Shown here piece after piece: positions 39,950 to 49,383 of a stretch of 64,000 nt of DNA. Each line of letters starts with the position of its first letter. Position 1 is the stretch's first letter. The stretch comes from Kocuria turfanensis (GTDB lineage Bacteria > Actinomycetota > Actinomycetes > Actinomycetales > Micrococcaceae). The notes under the pieces are model-generated. The model worked only from the letters and a program-made list of their open reading frames with translations. It had not been told where the DNA came from and searched no databases. The stretch lies in NCBI RefSeq assembly GCF_001580365.1, contig NZ_CP014480.1:3185981-3249980 (forward strand), given 5' to 3'. The translations under genes were made by a program, and so were the position numbers.

Positions 39950-40741
39950 ATGTTCGCAGAGGAGCGCCAGGCCGAGATCGCCGCGCTGGTGGGCACCACC
40001 CGCCGGGTCAACGGCGCCGAGCTGGCGCGCCGTTTCGACGTCACCATGGAGACGGTCCGCCGCGACCTCGCCGCGCTGGAGGCCGCCGGCCGGCTCCGCC
40101 GGGTGCACGGGGGCGCGGTGTCCGTGGACCAGTCCACCTCCGACGAGAAGGCCATCCACTCGCGCCAGCACCTCAACACGCCCGAGAAGCGGCGCATCGC
40201 GGAGGCGGCGTTCACCCTGCTGCGCAACAGCGGGGCCGGCGCGGTCGTCCTCGACGCCGGCAGCACGGTCGAGGCGCTGGCCGACCTCATCGTCCGGACC
40301 GACTCCAGCCTGGCCGACGGGCAGGAGCAGCTGATCATCACCCACGCCCTGCACATCGCGGCCAAGCTGGCCGACGCCAACGGCATCGGCCTCGAGCTCG
40401 TGGGCGGGCGGGTCCGCAAGCTCACCTGGGCCGCCGCCGGCGGACGGGCCGCGGAGCACTACACCCGGCTGCGCCCCGACCTCGCGTTCGTGGGCTGCAA
40501 CGGGATCCACGCCACGTTCGGGCTGAGCACCCCCGACCCCATCGAGGCGGTCGTCAAGACCGCCATCATCCAGACCTCCCGGCGGGTCGTGGTCCTCTGC
40601 GACTCCGCCAAGCACGACCAGGAGACCCTCATGCGCTTCGCGTCCCTCGAGGACATCGACACCCTCATCACCGACCGGGCCCCCGGCCCCGAGCTGGCCG
40701 CCGCCCTCGAGGAGGCCGACGTCGAGGTGATCGTCGCGTGA
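39950..40741 (+). CDS. fruR: DeoR family regulator of the fructose PTS operon
   Basis: 263 residues from ATG 39950 (GAGG eight bases upstream; GTG 39941 is an in-frame alternative). N-terminal DeoR helix-turn-helix (RVNGAELARRFDVTMETVRRDLAALEAAG, about 19-47) followed by RVHGGAV, then the sugar-phosphate-sensing domain (VLDAGSTVEAL; VGCNGI; VVVLCDSAKH). Its stop overlaps the fruK start, so it is the first gene of the operon. It probably represses the operon until fructose-1-phosphate is present; the inducer is inferred from relatives. Confidence 0.9.
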   Translation: MFAEERQAEIAALVGTTRRVNGAELARRFDVTMETVRRDLAALEAAGRLRRVHGGAVSVDQSTSDEKAIHSRQHLNTPEKRRIAEAAFTLLRNSGAGAVVLDAGSTVEALADLIVRTDSSLADGQEQLIITHALHIAAKLADANGIGLELVGGRVRKLTWAAAGGRAAEHYTRLRPDLAFVGCNGIHATFGLSTPDPIEAVVKTAIIQTSRRVVVLCDSAKHDQETLMRFASLEDIDTLITDRAPGPELAAALEEADVEVIVA

Positions 40742-41712
40742 TCCTCACCGTCACCCTCAACCCGTCCCTCGACCGCACCGTGGAGCTCCCCTCCCCGCTG
40801 CGCCGCGGCGCGGTCCAGCGCGCCGAGGGCGCCCGGCAGGACGCCGGGGGCAAGGGCGTGAACATCTCCCGGGCCCTGCGCGTGAGCGGGGTCCCGACCC
40901 TGGCCGTGCTCCCCGGGGACCCCGGCGACCCGCTGCTGGCGGAGCTCGCCGCCGCGCAGGTCCCCTACGAGACCGTTCCCGCGGGGGCGCCGATCCGCTC
41001 CAACATCACGATCACCGAGCCCGACGGCACCACCACCAAGATCAACGCCCCCGGCACGCCGCTGCTCCCCGAGCACCTCGACGCCGTGGTGGAGCTGCTG
41101 GTGCAGCACGGGGCGGACGCCTCCTGGGTGGTCCTGGCCGGCTCGCTGCCGCCGGGCGCCCCCGAGGACGTCTACGCGCGGATCGTCCGCCGGGTCCGCT
41201 CGGCCCTGGCGGAGCGGGCGCCCCGGTTCGCCGTGGACACCTCCGGGGCCGCCCTCCGGGGCGCCACCGCCGCCGACGACGCCCTGCCCGACCTCATCAA
41301 GCCCAACGGCGAGGAGCTCGCCGAGCTGGTGGGGACGCACGACGGCGAGCAGCTCGAGGCCGCTCCCGAGCTCGCCGCCGCGACCGCAGCCGCCCTCGTG
41401 GCGCGCGGCCTCGGCGCGGTGCTGACCACCCTCGGCGCCGGCGGGGCGGTGCTCACCGCCGCCGAGGGCTCCTGGCACGCCGTCCACGAACCCGTGGCGG
41501 TGCGCTCCACCGTGGGCGCCGGCGACAGCTCGCTCTCGGGCTACCTCATCGCCCAGGAGCGCGGCGACGCGCCGCCGGAGTGCCTGCGGCAGGCCGTGGC
41601 CTCCGGCTCCGCGGCGGCCGCCCTGCCGGGGACCCGCGTCCCGTCCCTTCCCGAGACCACTCCCGAGGCGGTCACCGTGCGCGAGCTCTCCGTGCGCGCC
41701 GCCGCCGACTGA
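40738..41712 (+). CDS. fruK: 1-phosphofructokinase
   Basis: Phosphorylates fructose-1-phosphate to fructose-1,6-bisphosphate with ATP (PfkB/ribokinase family). 324 residues from GTG 40738, overlapping the fruR stop (GTGA). Motifs: NPSLDRTVELP at the N-terminus, DAGGKGVNISRAL (sugar binding), VVLAGSLPPGAP, KPNGEEL, and the C-terminal anion hole with catalytic Asp in STVGAGDSSLSGYL. The 72-bp gap to fruA holds two copies of a 14-bp CGCTCCACCTCATC repeat. Confidence 0.95.
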   Translation: MILTVTLNPSLDRTVELPSPLRRGAVQRAEGARQDAGGKGVNISRALRVSGVPTLAVLPGDPGDPLLAELAAAQVPYETVPAGAPIRSNITITEPDGTTTKINAPGTPLLPEHLDAVVELLVQHGADASWVVLAGSLPPGAPEDVYARIVRRVRSALAERAPRFAVDTSGAALRGATAADDALPDLIKPNGEELAELVGTHDGEQLEAAPELAAATAAALVARGLGAVLTTLGAGGAVLTAAEGSWHAVHEPVAVRSTVGAGDSSLSGYLIAQERGDAPPECLRQAVASGSAAAALPGTRVPSLPETTPEAVTVRELSVRAAAD

Positions 41713-41784
41713 CCCGCTCCACCTCATCCGCTCCACCTCATCCGCACCACCCGGGCACCGACCCGGCCGCTCAAGGAGGACACC

Positions 41785-43923
41785 GTGTCCGAGCTCATCA
41801 CCCCCGACCTGGTCTCGCTCGACCGAGACCTGGGCGGGGACAAGGAAACCGTCATCGGTCAGCTGGCCGCCCTGGTGCAGCGCACCGGGCGCGCCGAGCA
41901 GCTGGACGGGCTGCTGGCCGACGCCATCGCCCGGGAGAACAAGACCGCCACCGGCATCCCCGGCGGCATCGCCATCCCGCACTGCCGCTCCGCGGCCGTC
42001 ACCGAGCCGACCCTGGTCATGGCCCGCCTGGCCGAGGGCGTCCCCTGGGGCGCCAAGGACGGCCCCGCCGACATCGTCTTCTTCATCGCGGCGCCCGAGG
42101 GCGCCGACCAGACCCACCTGAAGCTGCTGGCCAAGCTCGCCCGGTCGCTCATGAAGAAGGACTTCGTCGCCTCCCTGCGCTCGGCCCGCTCCGAGCAGGA
42201 GATCGTGCGGATCGTCGACGACGCGCTGGGCCTGAGCCCGGCTACCGAGGACGGCGCGGCCGCCGGCGCCACCGCCGGCTCCACGGCGGCCGCGGCGGTG
42301 CCGGCCTCCGTCGAGTCCCGGCCCGGGACGCAGGACGCGCCGCCGGCCGCGGCGGAGCCGGCCCGGAGCGCACCGGCCGAGCACGCGCCGGACGCCGGAG
42401 CACCGGCGCGCCGGCGGGTCGTGGCCGTCACGGCCTGCCCCACCGGCATCGCCCACACCTACATGGCCGCGGACGGGCTGACCTACGCGGCCGAGGAGAT
42501 GGGGGTCGACCTGCAGGTCGAGACCCAGGGCTCCGCCGGCTTCACCAAGCTCGACCCGGCCACGATCGCCGCGGCCGACGCGGTGATCTTCGCCACCGAC
42601 GTCGACGTCCGGGACCGCTCCCGCTTCGCCGGCAAGCCCTACGTGGTCTCCCCGGTCAAGCGCGGCATCGACGAGCCCAAGGTCATGATCGAGGAGGCCC
42701 TGGCCAACGCCGAGAACCCGAACGCCAAGCGCGTGCAGGGTGCCGCCGGCGGCGCCGACGAGGCCGAGGCCTCCGGCGGCCGCGAGGGCTGGGGGACCCG
42801 CATCCGCAAGGCCGTGATGACCGGCGTGAGCTACATGATCCCGTTCGTGGCCGCGGGCGGTCTGCTCATGGCCTTCGGGTTCATGGTCGCCGGCGCGGAC
42901 ATCGCCAACATCGCCGACGACGTCCTGACGGGCTCGACCATCTGGAACCTGGGCGAGTTCACCCTCGCCCAGTACATCGGGGCCGTGCTGTTCAAGATGG
43001 GCAACCTGGCCATGAGCCTGCTCGTGCCCGCCCTGGCCGGCTACATCGCCTACGGGCTCGCCGACCGGCCCGGCATCGCCCCCGGCTTCGCCGCGGGCCT
43101 GGTCGCCAACTTCATGGGCGCCGGCTTCCTCGGCGGCATCGTGGGCGGCCTCCTGGCCGGTCTCGCCGCCTACTGGCTGGCGCAGCCGCGGCTGCCGCGC
43201 TGGCTCGGCTCGCTGATGCCCGTGGTCATCATCCCGCTGCTGGCCACCATCTTCTCCGCCGGACTGCTGCTGCTGGTCCTGGGCGGGCCGATCGCCACGT
43301 TCATGGCCTGGCTCACCGAGGTGCTCAACGGCATGACCGGCGCCAGCGCGCTGGCGCTCGGCGCGATCCTGGGCCTCATGATGGGCGCGGACCTGGGCGG
43401 ACCGATCAACAAGGTGGCCTACACCTTCGCCGCGGCCGGCCTGGGTGCCGCGACGGCCGTGAACACCGCTCCGCAGGAGATCATGGCCGCCGTCATCGCC
43501 GCCGGCATGGTGCCCCCGCTGGCCATGGCGCTGGCCTCCACGGTGGCCAAGCGCTACTTCACCGTGGCCGAGCAGGAGAACGGCAAGGCCGCCTGGCTGC
43601 TGGGCGCGTCCTTCATCTCCGAGGGTGCCATCCCCTTCGCCGCGGCCGACCCGCTGCGCGTGCTGCCGGCCTCCATGGTGGGCGGGGCCGTGGCCGGCGC
43701 GATCAGCATGGCCACCGGCGTGACCTCGGCCGCCCCGCACGGCGGGGTCTGGATCCTGCCCGTGATCGGCAATCCGCTGATGTTCCTGCTCTCGGTGGTT
43801 GTCGGTACGGTGGTCACAGCAGGCATCGTCGTCGCCCTCAAGCACGTGGGCGGTGCCCACGGGCGCGTGGCGGACGCCACCCGCTCGCGCGAGGACGCCG
43901 CCGCCGTGCCGACCACCGCCTGA
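41785..43923 (+). CDS. fruA: Fructose-specific PTS enzyme IIABC
   Basis: Imports fructose as fructose-1-phosphate. 712 residues, GTG start with AAGGAGG upstream. EIIA (about 1-145; phosphohistidine His66 in GIAIPHCRS), an Ala/Pro-rich linker (about 155-210), EIIB (about 212-305; phosphocysteine Cys218 in VTACPTGIAHT), and EIIC (about 340-690) with about ten membrane helices and the GADLGGPINKVAY loop. The phosphate comes from HPr, encoded two genes on. The full IIABC fusion is typical of actinobacteria. Confidence 0.95.
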   Translation: MSELITPDLVSLDRDLGGDKETVIGQLAALVQRTGRAEQLDGLLADAIARENKTATGIPGGIAIPHCRSAAVTEPTLVMARLAEGVPWGAKDGPADIVFFIAAPEGADQTHLKLLAKLARSLMKKDFVASLRSARSEQEIVRIVDDALGLSPATEDGAAAGATAGSTAAAAVPASVESRPGTQDAPPAAAEPARSAPAEHAPDAGAPARRRVVAVTACPTGIAHTYMAADGLTYAAEEMGVDLQVETQGSAGFTKLDPATIAAADAVIFATDVDVRDRSRFAGKPYVVSPVKRGIDEPKVMIEEALANAENPNAKRVQGAAGGADEAEASGGREGWGTRIRKAVMTGVSYMIPFVAAGGLLMAFGFMVAGADIANIADDVLTGSTIWNLGEFTLAQYIGAVLFKMGNLAMSLLVPALAGYIAYGLADRPGIAPGFAAGLVANFMGAGFLGGIVGGLLAGLAAYWLAQPRLPRWLGSLMPVVIIPLLATIFSAGLLLLVLGGPIATFMAWLTEVLNGMTGASALALGAILGLMMGADLGGPINKVAYTFAAAGLGAATAVNTAPQEIMAAVIAAGMVPPLAMALASTVAKRYFTVAEQENGKAAWLLGASFISEGAIPFAAADPLRVLPASMVGGAVAGAISMATGVTSAAPHGGVWILPVIGNPLMFLLSVVVGTVVTAGIVVALKHVGGAHGRVADATRSREDAAAVPTTA

Positions 43924-43928
43924 GCGAT

Positions 43929-43958
43929 GCGCACGGGCCCCGGCCGGGGCCCGTGCGC
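43929..43958 (+). terminator. Hairpin between fruA and ptsI
   Basis: Perfect 13-bp stem (GCGCACGGGCCCC and its complement) with a GGCC loop, five bases after the fruA stop. No strong T-run, so it may attenuate and let some transcripts continue into ptsI. Confidence 0.6.
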
Positions 43959-43994
43959 TGACCGACCAGCTTTTTCTCGAGGAAGAGGAACACC

Positions 43995-45695
43995 ATGCAG
44001 ACACTGACAGGCGTGGGAGTGTGCGCGGGCCGGGTCATCGGCGAGCTCGTGAGCATGCCGAAGCCCGTCTCGGAACCGGCCACGGGCCTGAGCCTCCGGG
44101 ACGAGGAGCCCGAGGCGGCGGTGGCGCGCCTGCAGGAGGCCGCGGCCGCGGTCAAGGCCGAGCTCAAGCGGCGGGCCGAGGCCGCCACCGAGAAGGACGC
44201 GGCGGACGTGCTGAAGTCCACCGCGCTCATGGCCGGGGACAAGGCGCTGCTGAAGAACGCGGCGAAGCTCATCACCGGGCGCGGGCTCGCCCCCGAGCGG
44301 GCCCTGTGGGAGGCGGCGAGCGACTACGCCGACCAGATGCGCGCCCTGGGCGGGTACATGGCCGAGCGCGCCGCGGACATCGAGGACGTCCGGGCGCGGC
44401 TCGTGTGCCAGCTGCAGGGCCTGCCCATGCCGGGCATCCCGCAGCGGGAGGAGCCGTTCGTGCTGACCGCGGAGGACCTCGCCCCGGCCGACACCGCCAC
44501 CCTGGATCCCTCCCAGGTGCTCGCCCTGGTCACCTCCGGCGGCGGCCCGCAGTCCCACACGGCCATCCTCGCGCGCAACCTCGGGCTGCCCGCGGTCGTC
44601 GCCGCCCGGGACATCGCGGGCGTCCCGGACGGCACCGAGGTCTACGTGGACGGGGCCACCGGGGAGATCCGGACGGAGCCCGGCGCGGACGAGCTGGAGC
44701 TCGTCGAGGCCTGGGTGCGCAGCGCCGCGGCGCGCAGCGGCTTCGACGGCCGCGGCGTGCTCGCCGACGGCACCGAGATCCCGCTGCTGGCCAACGTGGG
44801 CACCCCCGAGGACGCCCGGGCCGCGGCCGCGGCCCGGGCCCAGGGCGTGGGGCTGCTGCGCACCGAGTTCTGCTTCCTGGGCCGGGACCAGGAGCCCTCG
44901 GTCGAGGAGCAGGTCGAGCAGTACACCGCGATCCTGGCGTCCTTCCCGGGCAAGAAGGTCGTCGTGCGCACCCTCGACGCCGGGGCGGACAAGCCGCTGC
45001 CGTTCCTCACCGACACCTCCGAGCCGAACCCGGCGCTGGGGGTGCGCGGCTACCGCACGGACCGCGCGGTGCCGGGCGTGCTCGCCCGGCAGCTCGAGGC
45101 GATCGCCCGGGCGGAGCAGGCCACGGACGCCGAGGTGTGGGTCATGGCCCCCATGATCGCCACGACCACCGAGGCCCAGGAGTTCGCCCGCATGGCGGCC
45201 GCCGCCGGCCTGCGGGTGCCCGGGGTCATGGTCGAGACGCCGTCCGCGGCGGTGACCGCCGACCAGATCCTGCGCCACGTGAAGTTCGTCTCCCTGGGCA
45301 CCAACGACCTGACCCAGTACACGATGGCCGCCGACCGGATGATGGGCTCCCTCGCGGAGCTCAACAACCCCTGGCAGCCCGCCGTGCTGCGGATGGTCCG
45401 GAGCACCGTGGAGGGCGCCCGGGAGGCCGAGGCCGAGGGCGCCGGGCCGCGCAACGTGGGCGTGTGCGGGGAGGCCGCGGCCGACCCAGCGCTGGCCGTG
45501 GTGCTCGTGGGCCTCGGGGTGCACACCCTGTCCATGAGCGCGCGCGGGCTGGCCCCGGTCGCCGCCGTCCTGCGCAGCGTCGACATGGGCACCGCCCAGG
45601 CCCTCGCCGCGCTCGCCGTCCAGCAGCCCAGCGCCGAGGAGGCCGCCGCCGCGGTGCGCGCGGAGCTCAGCGTGCTCGCCGAGCTGGGCCTCTGA
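43995..45695 (+). CDS. ptsI: PTS enzyme I (phosphoenolpyruvate-protein phosphotransferase)
   Basis: 566 residues. Takes phosphate from PEP onto His188 (GGGPQSHTAILARNLG) and passes it to HPr. N-terminal HPr-binding helical domain about 30-140; C-terminal PEP-binding barrel with LLRTEFCFLGRDQEPSVEEQ, VVVRTLDAGADKPLPFL, GTNDLTQYTMAADR and GVCGEAA (active Cys). ATG 43995 with GAGGAAGAGGA upstream. Placed in the fructose operon together with ptsH. Confidence 0.96.
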   Translation: MQTLTGVGVCAGRVIGELVSMPKPVSEPATGLSLRDEEPEAAVARLQEAAAAVKAELKRRAEAATEKDAADVLKSTALMAGDKALLKNAAKLITGRGLAPERALWEAASDYADQMRALGGYMAERAADIEDVRARLVCQLQGLPMPGIPQREEPFVLTAEDLAPADTATLDPSQVLALVTSGGGPQSHTAILARNLGLPAVVAARDIAGVPDGTEVYVDGATGEIRTEPGADELELVEAWVRSAAARSGFDGRGVLADGTEIPLLANVGTPEDARAAAAARAQGVGLLRTEFCFLGRDQEPSVEEQVEQYTAILASFPGKKVVVRTLDAGADKPLPFLTDTSEPNPALGVRGYRTDRAVPGVLARQLEAIARAEQATDAEVWVMAPMIATTTEAQEFARMAAAAGLRVPGVMVETPSAAVTADQILRHVKFVSLGTNDLTQYTMAADRMMGSLAELNNPWQPAVLRMVRSTVEGAREAEAEGAGPRNVGVCGEAAADPALAVVLVGLGVHTLSMSARGLAPVAAVLRSVDMGTAQALAALAVQQPSAEEAAAAVRAELSVLAELGL

Positions 45696-45775
45696 CCGGC
45701 CGCCCACGCCGGCCACCACCACACCACCCACCGGGGCCCCGAACCCAGGACCCCGCACACCGAAGGAGAACCACC

Positions 45776-46054
45776 ATGGCAGAACGCACCGCAACCATCG
45801 CATCCTCCGTGGGCCTGCACGCCCGCCCCGCCGCGATCTTCGCCGAGGCGGCCGGGGAGTACGACCTCGAGATCACCATCGCCGCCGAGGGCGAGCCCGC
45901 GGACGAGGCCATGGACGCCTCCAGCGTGCTGTCGCTGATGTCCCTCGGCGCCGGCCAGGGGGACAAGGTGGTCCTCCGCGCCGAGGGGGAGGGCGCCGAG
46001 GACGCGCTCGAGAACCTCGTGCGCATCCTCGAGACGGACCACGACGCCGAGTAG
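45776..46054 (+). CDS. ptsH: HPr phosphocarrier protein
   Basis: 92 residues. Phosphohistidine His15 in SVGLHARPAAIF; the SSVLSLMSLGAGQGD segment aligns with the Ser46 region of other HPr proteins. ATG preceded by GAAGGAGAA. Last gene of the fru-pts cluster, 80 bp after ptsI and followed by a hairpin. Confidence 0.95.
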   Translation: MAERTATIASSVGLHARPAAIFAEAAGEYDLEITIAAEGEPADEAMDASSVLSLMSLGAGQGDKVVLRAEGEGAEDALENLVRILETDHDAE

Positions 46055-46079
46055 CCGGCCTCGCCGCACCGGCAGCCCC

Positions 46080-46110
46080 GGCGCCCGTCCACCCCCGGTG
46101 GGCGGGCGCC
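46080..46110 (+). terminator. Terminator of the fru-pts cluster
   Basis: 14-bp stem with one mismatch, GGCGCCCGTCCACC (46080-46093) against 46097-46110, 25 bases after the ptsH stop. Confidence 0.65.
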
Positions 46111-46265
46111 GTGCTGTCCGGGCGGGAGCCGCGCCGCGCAGCGCGGCGAGCACGGCTCAGAACCGGCTCGGGCCTGCGCGGTTAGACTGGCTCGGGCCGG
46201 TCCCCGCCGGCCCCGCGGCCGCCCCCGGCCCGGCACCCCCGACCCTTCCGACGATTGAGAGAGCC

Positions 46266-47348
46266 TTGCGAGAGTTCACCGCACGCTTCGCCACCGACCA
46301 GGAGATCGCCGACTGGGACGCCCACGTCACGGCGAACCCCCACGGCGGCAACCTGCTGCAGTCCGCGTCCTTCGCGGACGTCAAGGCGGACCACGGCTGG
46401 CGCCCCCTGCACCTCGTGCACGAGCCCGCCGGCGGCGGGAAGGCCTCCTACAACCTGGTCCTCGAGAAGACGGTGCCGGCCCTGGGCCGCCTGTGGTACA
46501 TGATCAAGGGCCCCGACGTCGCCTCCGTGGACGACATCCCCGGGATCGCCGCCGCCAACGCCCGGCTGGTGGCCGAGCAGCGGCTGAACGTCTTCGCGAT
46601 CAAAATCGAGCCGGACGTGCTGGACTCGGACTACGCGAAGGGCGTGCTCGCCCGCGCGGGGCTGAAGAAGTCCTTCGACATCCAGCCCAACGACTCGACC
46701 GCGATCCTCGCCACCGACCGGGACGAGGAGGCCGTCCTGAAGTCCCTGCACTCCCGCGGACGCAACGCGGTCCGGCGGGCGCTGCGCGAGGGCTGCACGG
46801 TCGAGCGCGTGGAGCTCACCGAGCAGAACATGCGGCGGATGTACGCGCTCATGGACACCGTGGGCCAGGGCGAGGCCAACGTGAACCTGCGCTCCTACGA
46901 GTACTACGCGAAGTTCTGGACCGCCTTCGAGCAGGCCGGCCAGGGCCGGCTCTACTTCACCTACGAGGACGGCGAGCCCTCCGTGGGCGCCTACGTGATC
47001 GCCTACGGGACGAAGGGCACGTACAAGGACGGCGGCTCCAAGCCCCGGCGGCGCCAGTACGGCGACTCCCACCTGCTGCAGTGGACGGCGATCACGGACC
47101 TGATGCGCGAGCACGGGATCGTCGAGTACGACTTCTGCGGCACCCCGCCCAGCGACCAGCTCAAGAACAAGGAGCACCCCTACTACGGGCTGGGGCTGTT
47201 CAAGACGAGCTTCACCAAGTCCGTGGTCGACTTCGTGGGCGTCCACGACCAGGTGCTGAGCCCGGCGAGGTACGCCGTGTGGACCAACGTGGCCGAGAAG
47301 GTCCAGCGCCAGCTGTGGGTCCGGCGCACGGGACAGCCCTTCTACTGA
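46266..47348 (+). CDS. FemX/FemAB-like peptidoglycan bridge aminoacyltransferase
   Basis: 360 residues from TTG 46266 (GAGAG just upstream). Two GNAT-like halves: HGGNLLQSASFADVKADHGWRPLHLV (about 20-45) and YFTYEDGEPSVGAYVIAYGTKGTYKDGGSKP (about 238-268), and the family block YDFCGTPPSDQLKNKEHPYYGLGLFKTSF near the C-terminus. Such enzymes transfer an amino acid from aminoacyl-tRNA to the lipid II stem peptide, building the interpeptide bridge. The amino acid cannot be told from sequence. Followed 53 bp later by the ThrE-type exporter. Confidence 0.85.
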   Translation: MREFTARFATDQEIADWDAHVTANPHGGNLLQSASFADVKADHGWRPLHLVHEPAGGGKASYNLVLEKTVPALGRLWYMIKGPDVASVDDIPGIAAANARLVAEQRLNVFAIKIEPDVLDSDYAKGVLARAGLKKSFDIQPNDSTAILATDRDEEAVLKSLHSRGRNAVRRALREGCTVERVELTEQNMRRMYALMDTVGQGEANVNLRSYEYYAKFWTAFEQAGQGRLYFTYEDGEPSVGAYVIAYGTKGTYKDGGSKPRRRQYGDSHLLQWTAITDLMREHGIVEYDFCGTPPSDQLKNKEHPYYGLGLFKTSFTKSVVDFVGVHDQVLSPARYAVWTNVAEKVQRQLWVRRTGQPFY

Positions 47349-47401
47349 TCCGCCCCCGCCCGACCGGCCCCGCCCCCCGCCCCAGGAAGGAGGAGCGCCG
47401 C

Positions 47402-49354
47402 GTGGTGACCGACCAGCGCACCCCTCTGCGTCCGTCCGCCGCCTACCCCTCCTCCGACGGCGGCGAGGAGCCCGACGCCTACGTCGTCGAACCGTTCGGC
47501 CCCGGCGGGGACACGACCCTCACCGGGGCCGCGCGCCCGGTCGCCCTCCTCGGCGCCGGGGCCCCGCTCGTGCGCCCCACGGAGGCGCAGGCCCTGCTGG
47601 CCCGGCGCCGGGCCGGCCACGCCGCCGCGGACGTGGTGCCCGACGCCCCGCAGCCGCTGCCCGTGCTCAGCACCCGCCTGATCCGCCAGTACGGGGCCAC
47701 CCCCGAGCCGGAGAAGCGCCAGGAGCTGCTCTCCGCCGCGCAGACGGCGCCGCTGACCACGTCGGCCCGGCGCCGGCGCCGCACCGACACCGGCCCGGTC
47801 TCCCGCCCGGAGACCACGACGATCGGCCCCGTCCCGGCCCCGGGCAAGAGCGCCGACCGGATGCAGCGCGGCGCGTACCCCTCCACCCGCGCGCAAGGCA
47901 CCCGGCCCGGCGGACGCTCCCGGCTGCGCTCGATGCTGCAGGGGGAGGCGGCCCCGACCGCCCCCATGCGCGTGGTGGAACGGCTCAGCGCCTCGCCCTT
48001 CGCCAACCTGCGCCGGTTCGGGGAGTCCACCGGCCGGGAGGCCCGGCGCACCCTGAACTTCGCGCTGCGGCTGGCGGAGACCATGTTCCACTACGGCGCG
48101 GACGCCCTCGACGTCGAGAACGCCATCATCGCGGTGTGCACGACCTACGGCGTCGAGAACGTCGAGGTGGACATCACCAACCAGGCCGTGACCATCAACT
48201 ACATCGCCGACGACCGCACCGGCGGCGACGACACCCGCACCCGCGAGGACGTCTTCAACGACCCCGACACCAACAGCCACACGGTGATGCGGGTCGTGCG
48301 GTCCTGGACCGACAACTACGCCGGGCTCGCCGAGACCCACCAGCTGGTCACCGACATCACGGGCGGGGAGATGCCCCGCGGGGAGGCGGAGCGGCGGCTC
48401 GAGGCGATCAACGCCAAGCCCAAGCCCTACCCCCGGTGGATGGTGCGGACGGCCACGGTGGCCGCGGCGATGGCCATCACCGTGGGCATCGGCGGCGGCG
48501 TCCTGGGCGCGCTCGTCGCCGGCCTGTCCTCGGTCCTCAACCAGTTCGTCGCCCACCGGCTGGGCGCCTGGCGGATCCCGGAGTTCTTCACGATGGCCGC
48601 CCAGTCCGGGATCCTCACCACCATGGCGCTGCTGCTGTCCTGGTCGGGCCTGGAGCTGTCCCCGGGGCGCGTCATCGCGGGCGGGATCATCCTGCTCCTG
48701 CCCACCACCCGGATGGTCTCCACGATGCAGGACGCGATCAACGGATTCCCCGTCACGGCCGCCGGGCGCCTGCTGTCCACCTCCATGGCGTTCCTGGGCC
48801 TCGTGGCCGGCATCGCGGGAGGCATCTCCGTCGCCGGCTACGCGGGGATGCCCCGGGTCGACGTCTCGCAGAGCGCCTTCGACCCCGTGGGGCCGCTGAC
48901 CAACGCGGGGTTCATGCTGATCGGCACCGGACTCATCGCGATCACGATGCAGGCCAAGCCCCGGCACGTGCTGTCCACCGCGGTGGCGGCCCTCGCCGGG
49001 CTCGTGGTCTACCACGCGGGCATGGCCGTCGGCCTGGGCGCCCGCCTGGACACGGCGCTCGCGGCGGTCGCCAGCGGGTGCGTGGCGACCGTCCTCGCGG
49101 CCCGGCACCGGATTCCCCAGCTCATCCTGGCGATCCCCGCGATGACCTTCCTGCTGCCCGGGCTGTCCATCTTCCGCGGGCTGTACACCATCACCGTGGA
49201 GACGGACACCTACGGGCCCGGCATCGTGGGACTCGTCAACGCCATGGCCTCCATCGTGGCCCTGGCCTCGGGCGTGGTGCTCGGCAAGTACCTCATGCGG
49301 CCCTTCGTGGGCCACCTCAACGGCACGAGCACGCGCCGCAACCGGCGCCGCTGA
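47402..49354 (+). CDS. ThrE family threonine/serine exporter
   Basis: 650 residues from GTG 47402 (GGAGGAG six bases upstream; the next codon is also GTG). The first 200 or so residues are disordered and Arg/Pro/Ala-rich. The cytosolic ThrE domain follows (about 215-340; MFHYGADALDVENAIIAVCTTYG), then ten or so transmembrane helices (about 350-640; GGIILLLPTTRMVSTMQDAINGFPV, FLLPGLSIFRGLYTI). Exports threonine/serine-type amino acids. Longer than well-known ThrE proteins because of the N-terminal extension. Confidence 0.87.
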   Translation: MVTDQRTPLRPSAAYPSSDGGEEPDAYVVEPFGPGGDTTLTGAARPVALLGAGAPLVRPTEAQALLARRRAGHAAADVVPDAPQPLPVLSTRLIRQYGATPEPEKRQELLSAAQTAPLTTSARRRRRTDTGPVSRPETTTIGPVPAPGKSADRMQRGAYPSTRAQGTRPGGRSRLRSMLQGEAAPTAPMRVVERLSASPFANLRRFGESTGREARRTLNFALRLAETMFHYGADALDVENAIIAVCTTYGVENVEVDITNQAVTINYIADDRTGGDDTRTREDVFNDPDTNSHTVMRVVRSWTDNYAGLAETHQLVTDITGGEMPRGEAERRLEAINAKPKPYPRWMVRTATVAAAMAITVGIGGGVLGALVAGLSSVLNQFVAHRLGAWRIPEFFTMAAQSGILTTMALLLSWSGLELSPGRVIAGGIILLLPTTRMVSTMQDAINGFPVTAAGRLLSTSMAFLGLVAGIAGGISVAGYAGMPRVDVSQSAFDPVGPLTNAGFMLIGTGLIAITMQAKPRHVLSTAVAALAGLVVYHAGMAVGLGARLDTALAAVASGCVATVLAARHRIPQLILAIPAMTFLLPGLSIFRGLYTITVETDTYGPGIVGLVNAMASIVALASGVVLGKYLMRPFVGHLNGTSTRRNRRR

Positions 49355-49383
49355 GCGTCCGGGCGGCGGCGGCCGGGACCGCT

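Noticed and set aside
41713..41784. CGCTCCACCTCATC duplicate between fruK and fruA as an operator.
   Set aside because: It is a simple 14-bp tandem duplication in a C-rich gap inside the operon, with no dyad symmetry.
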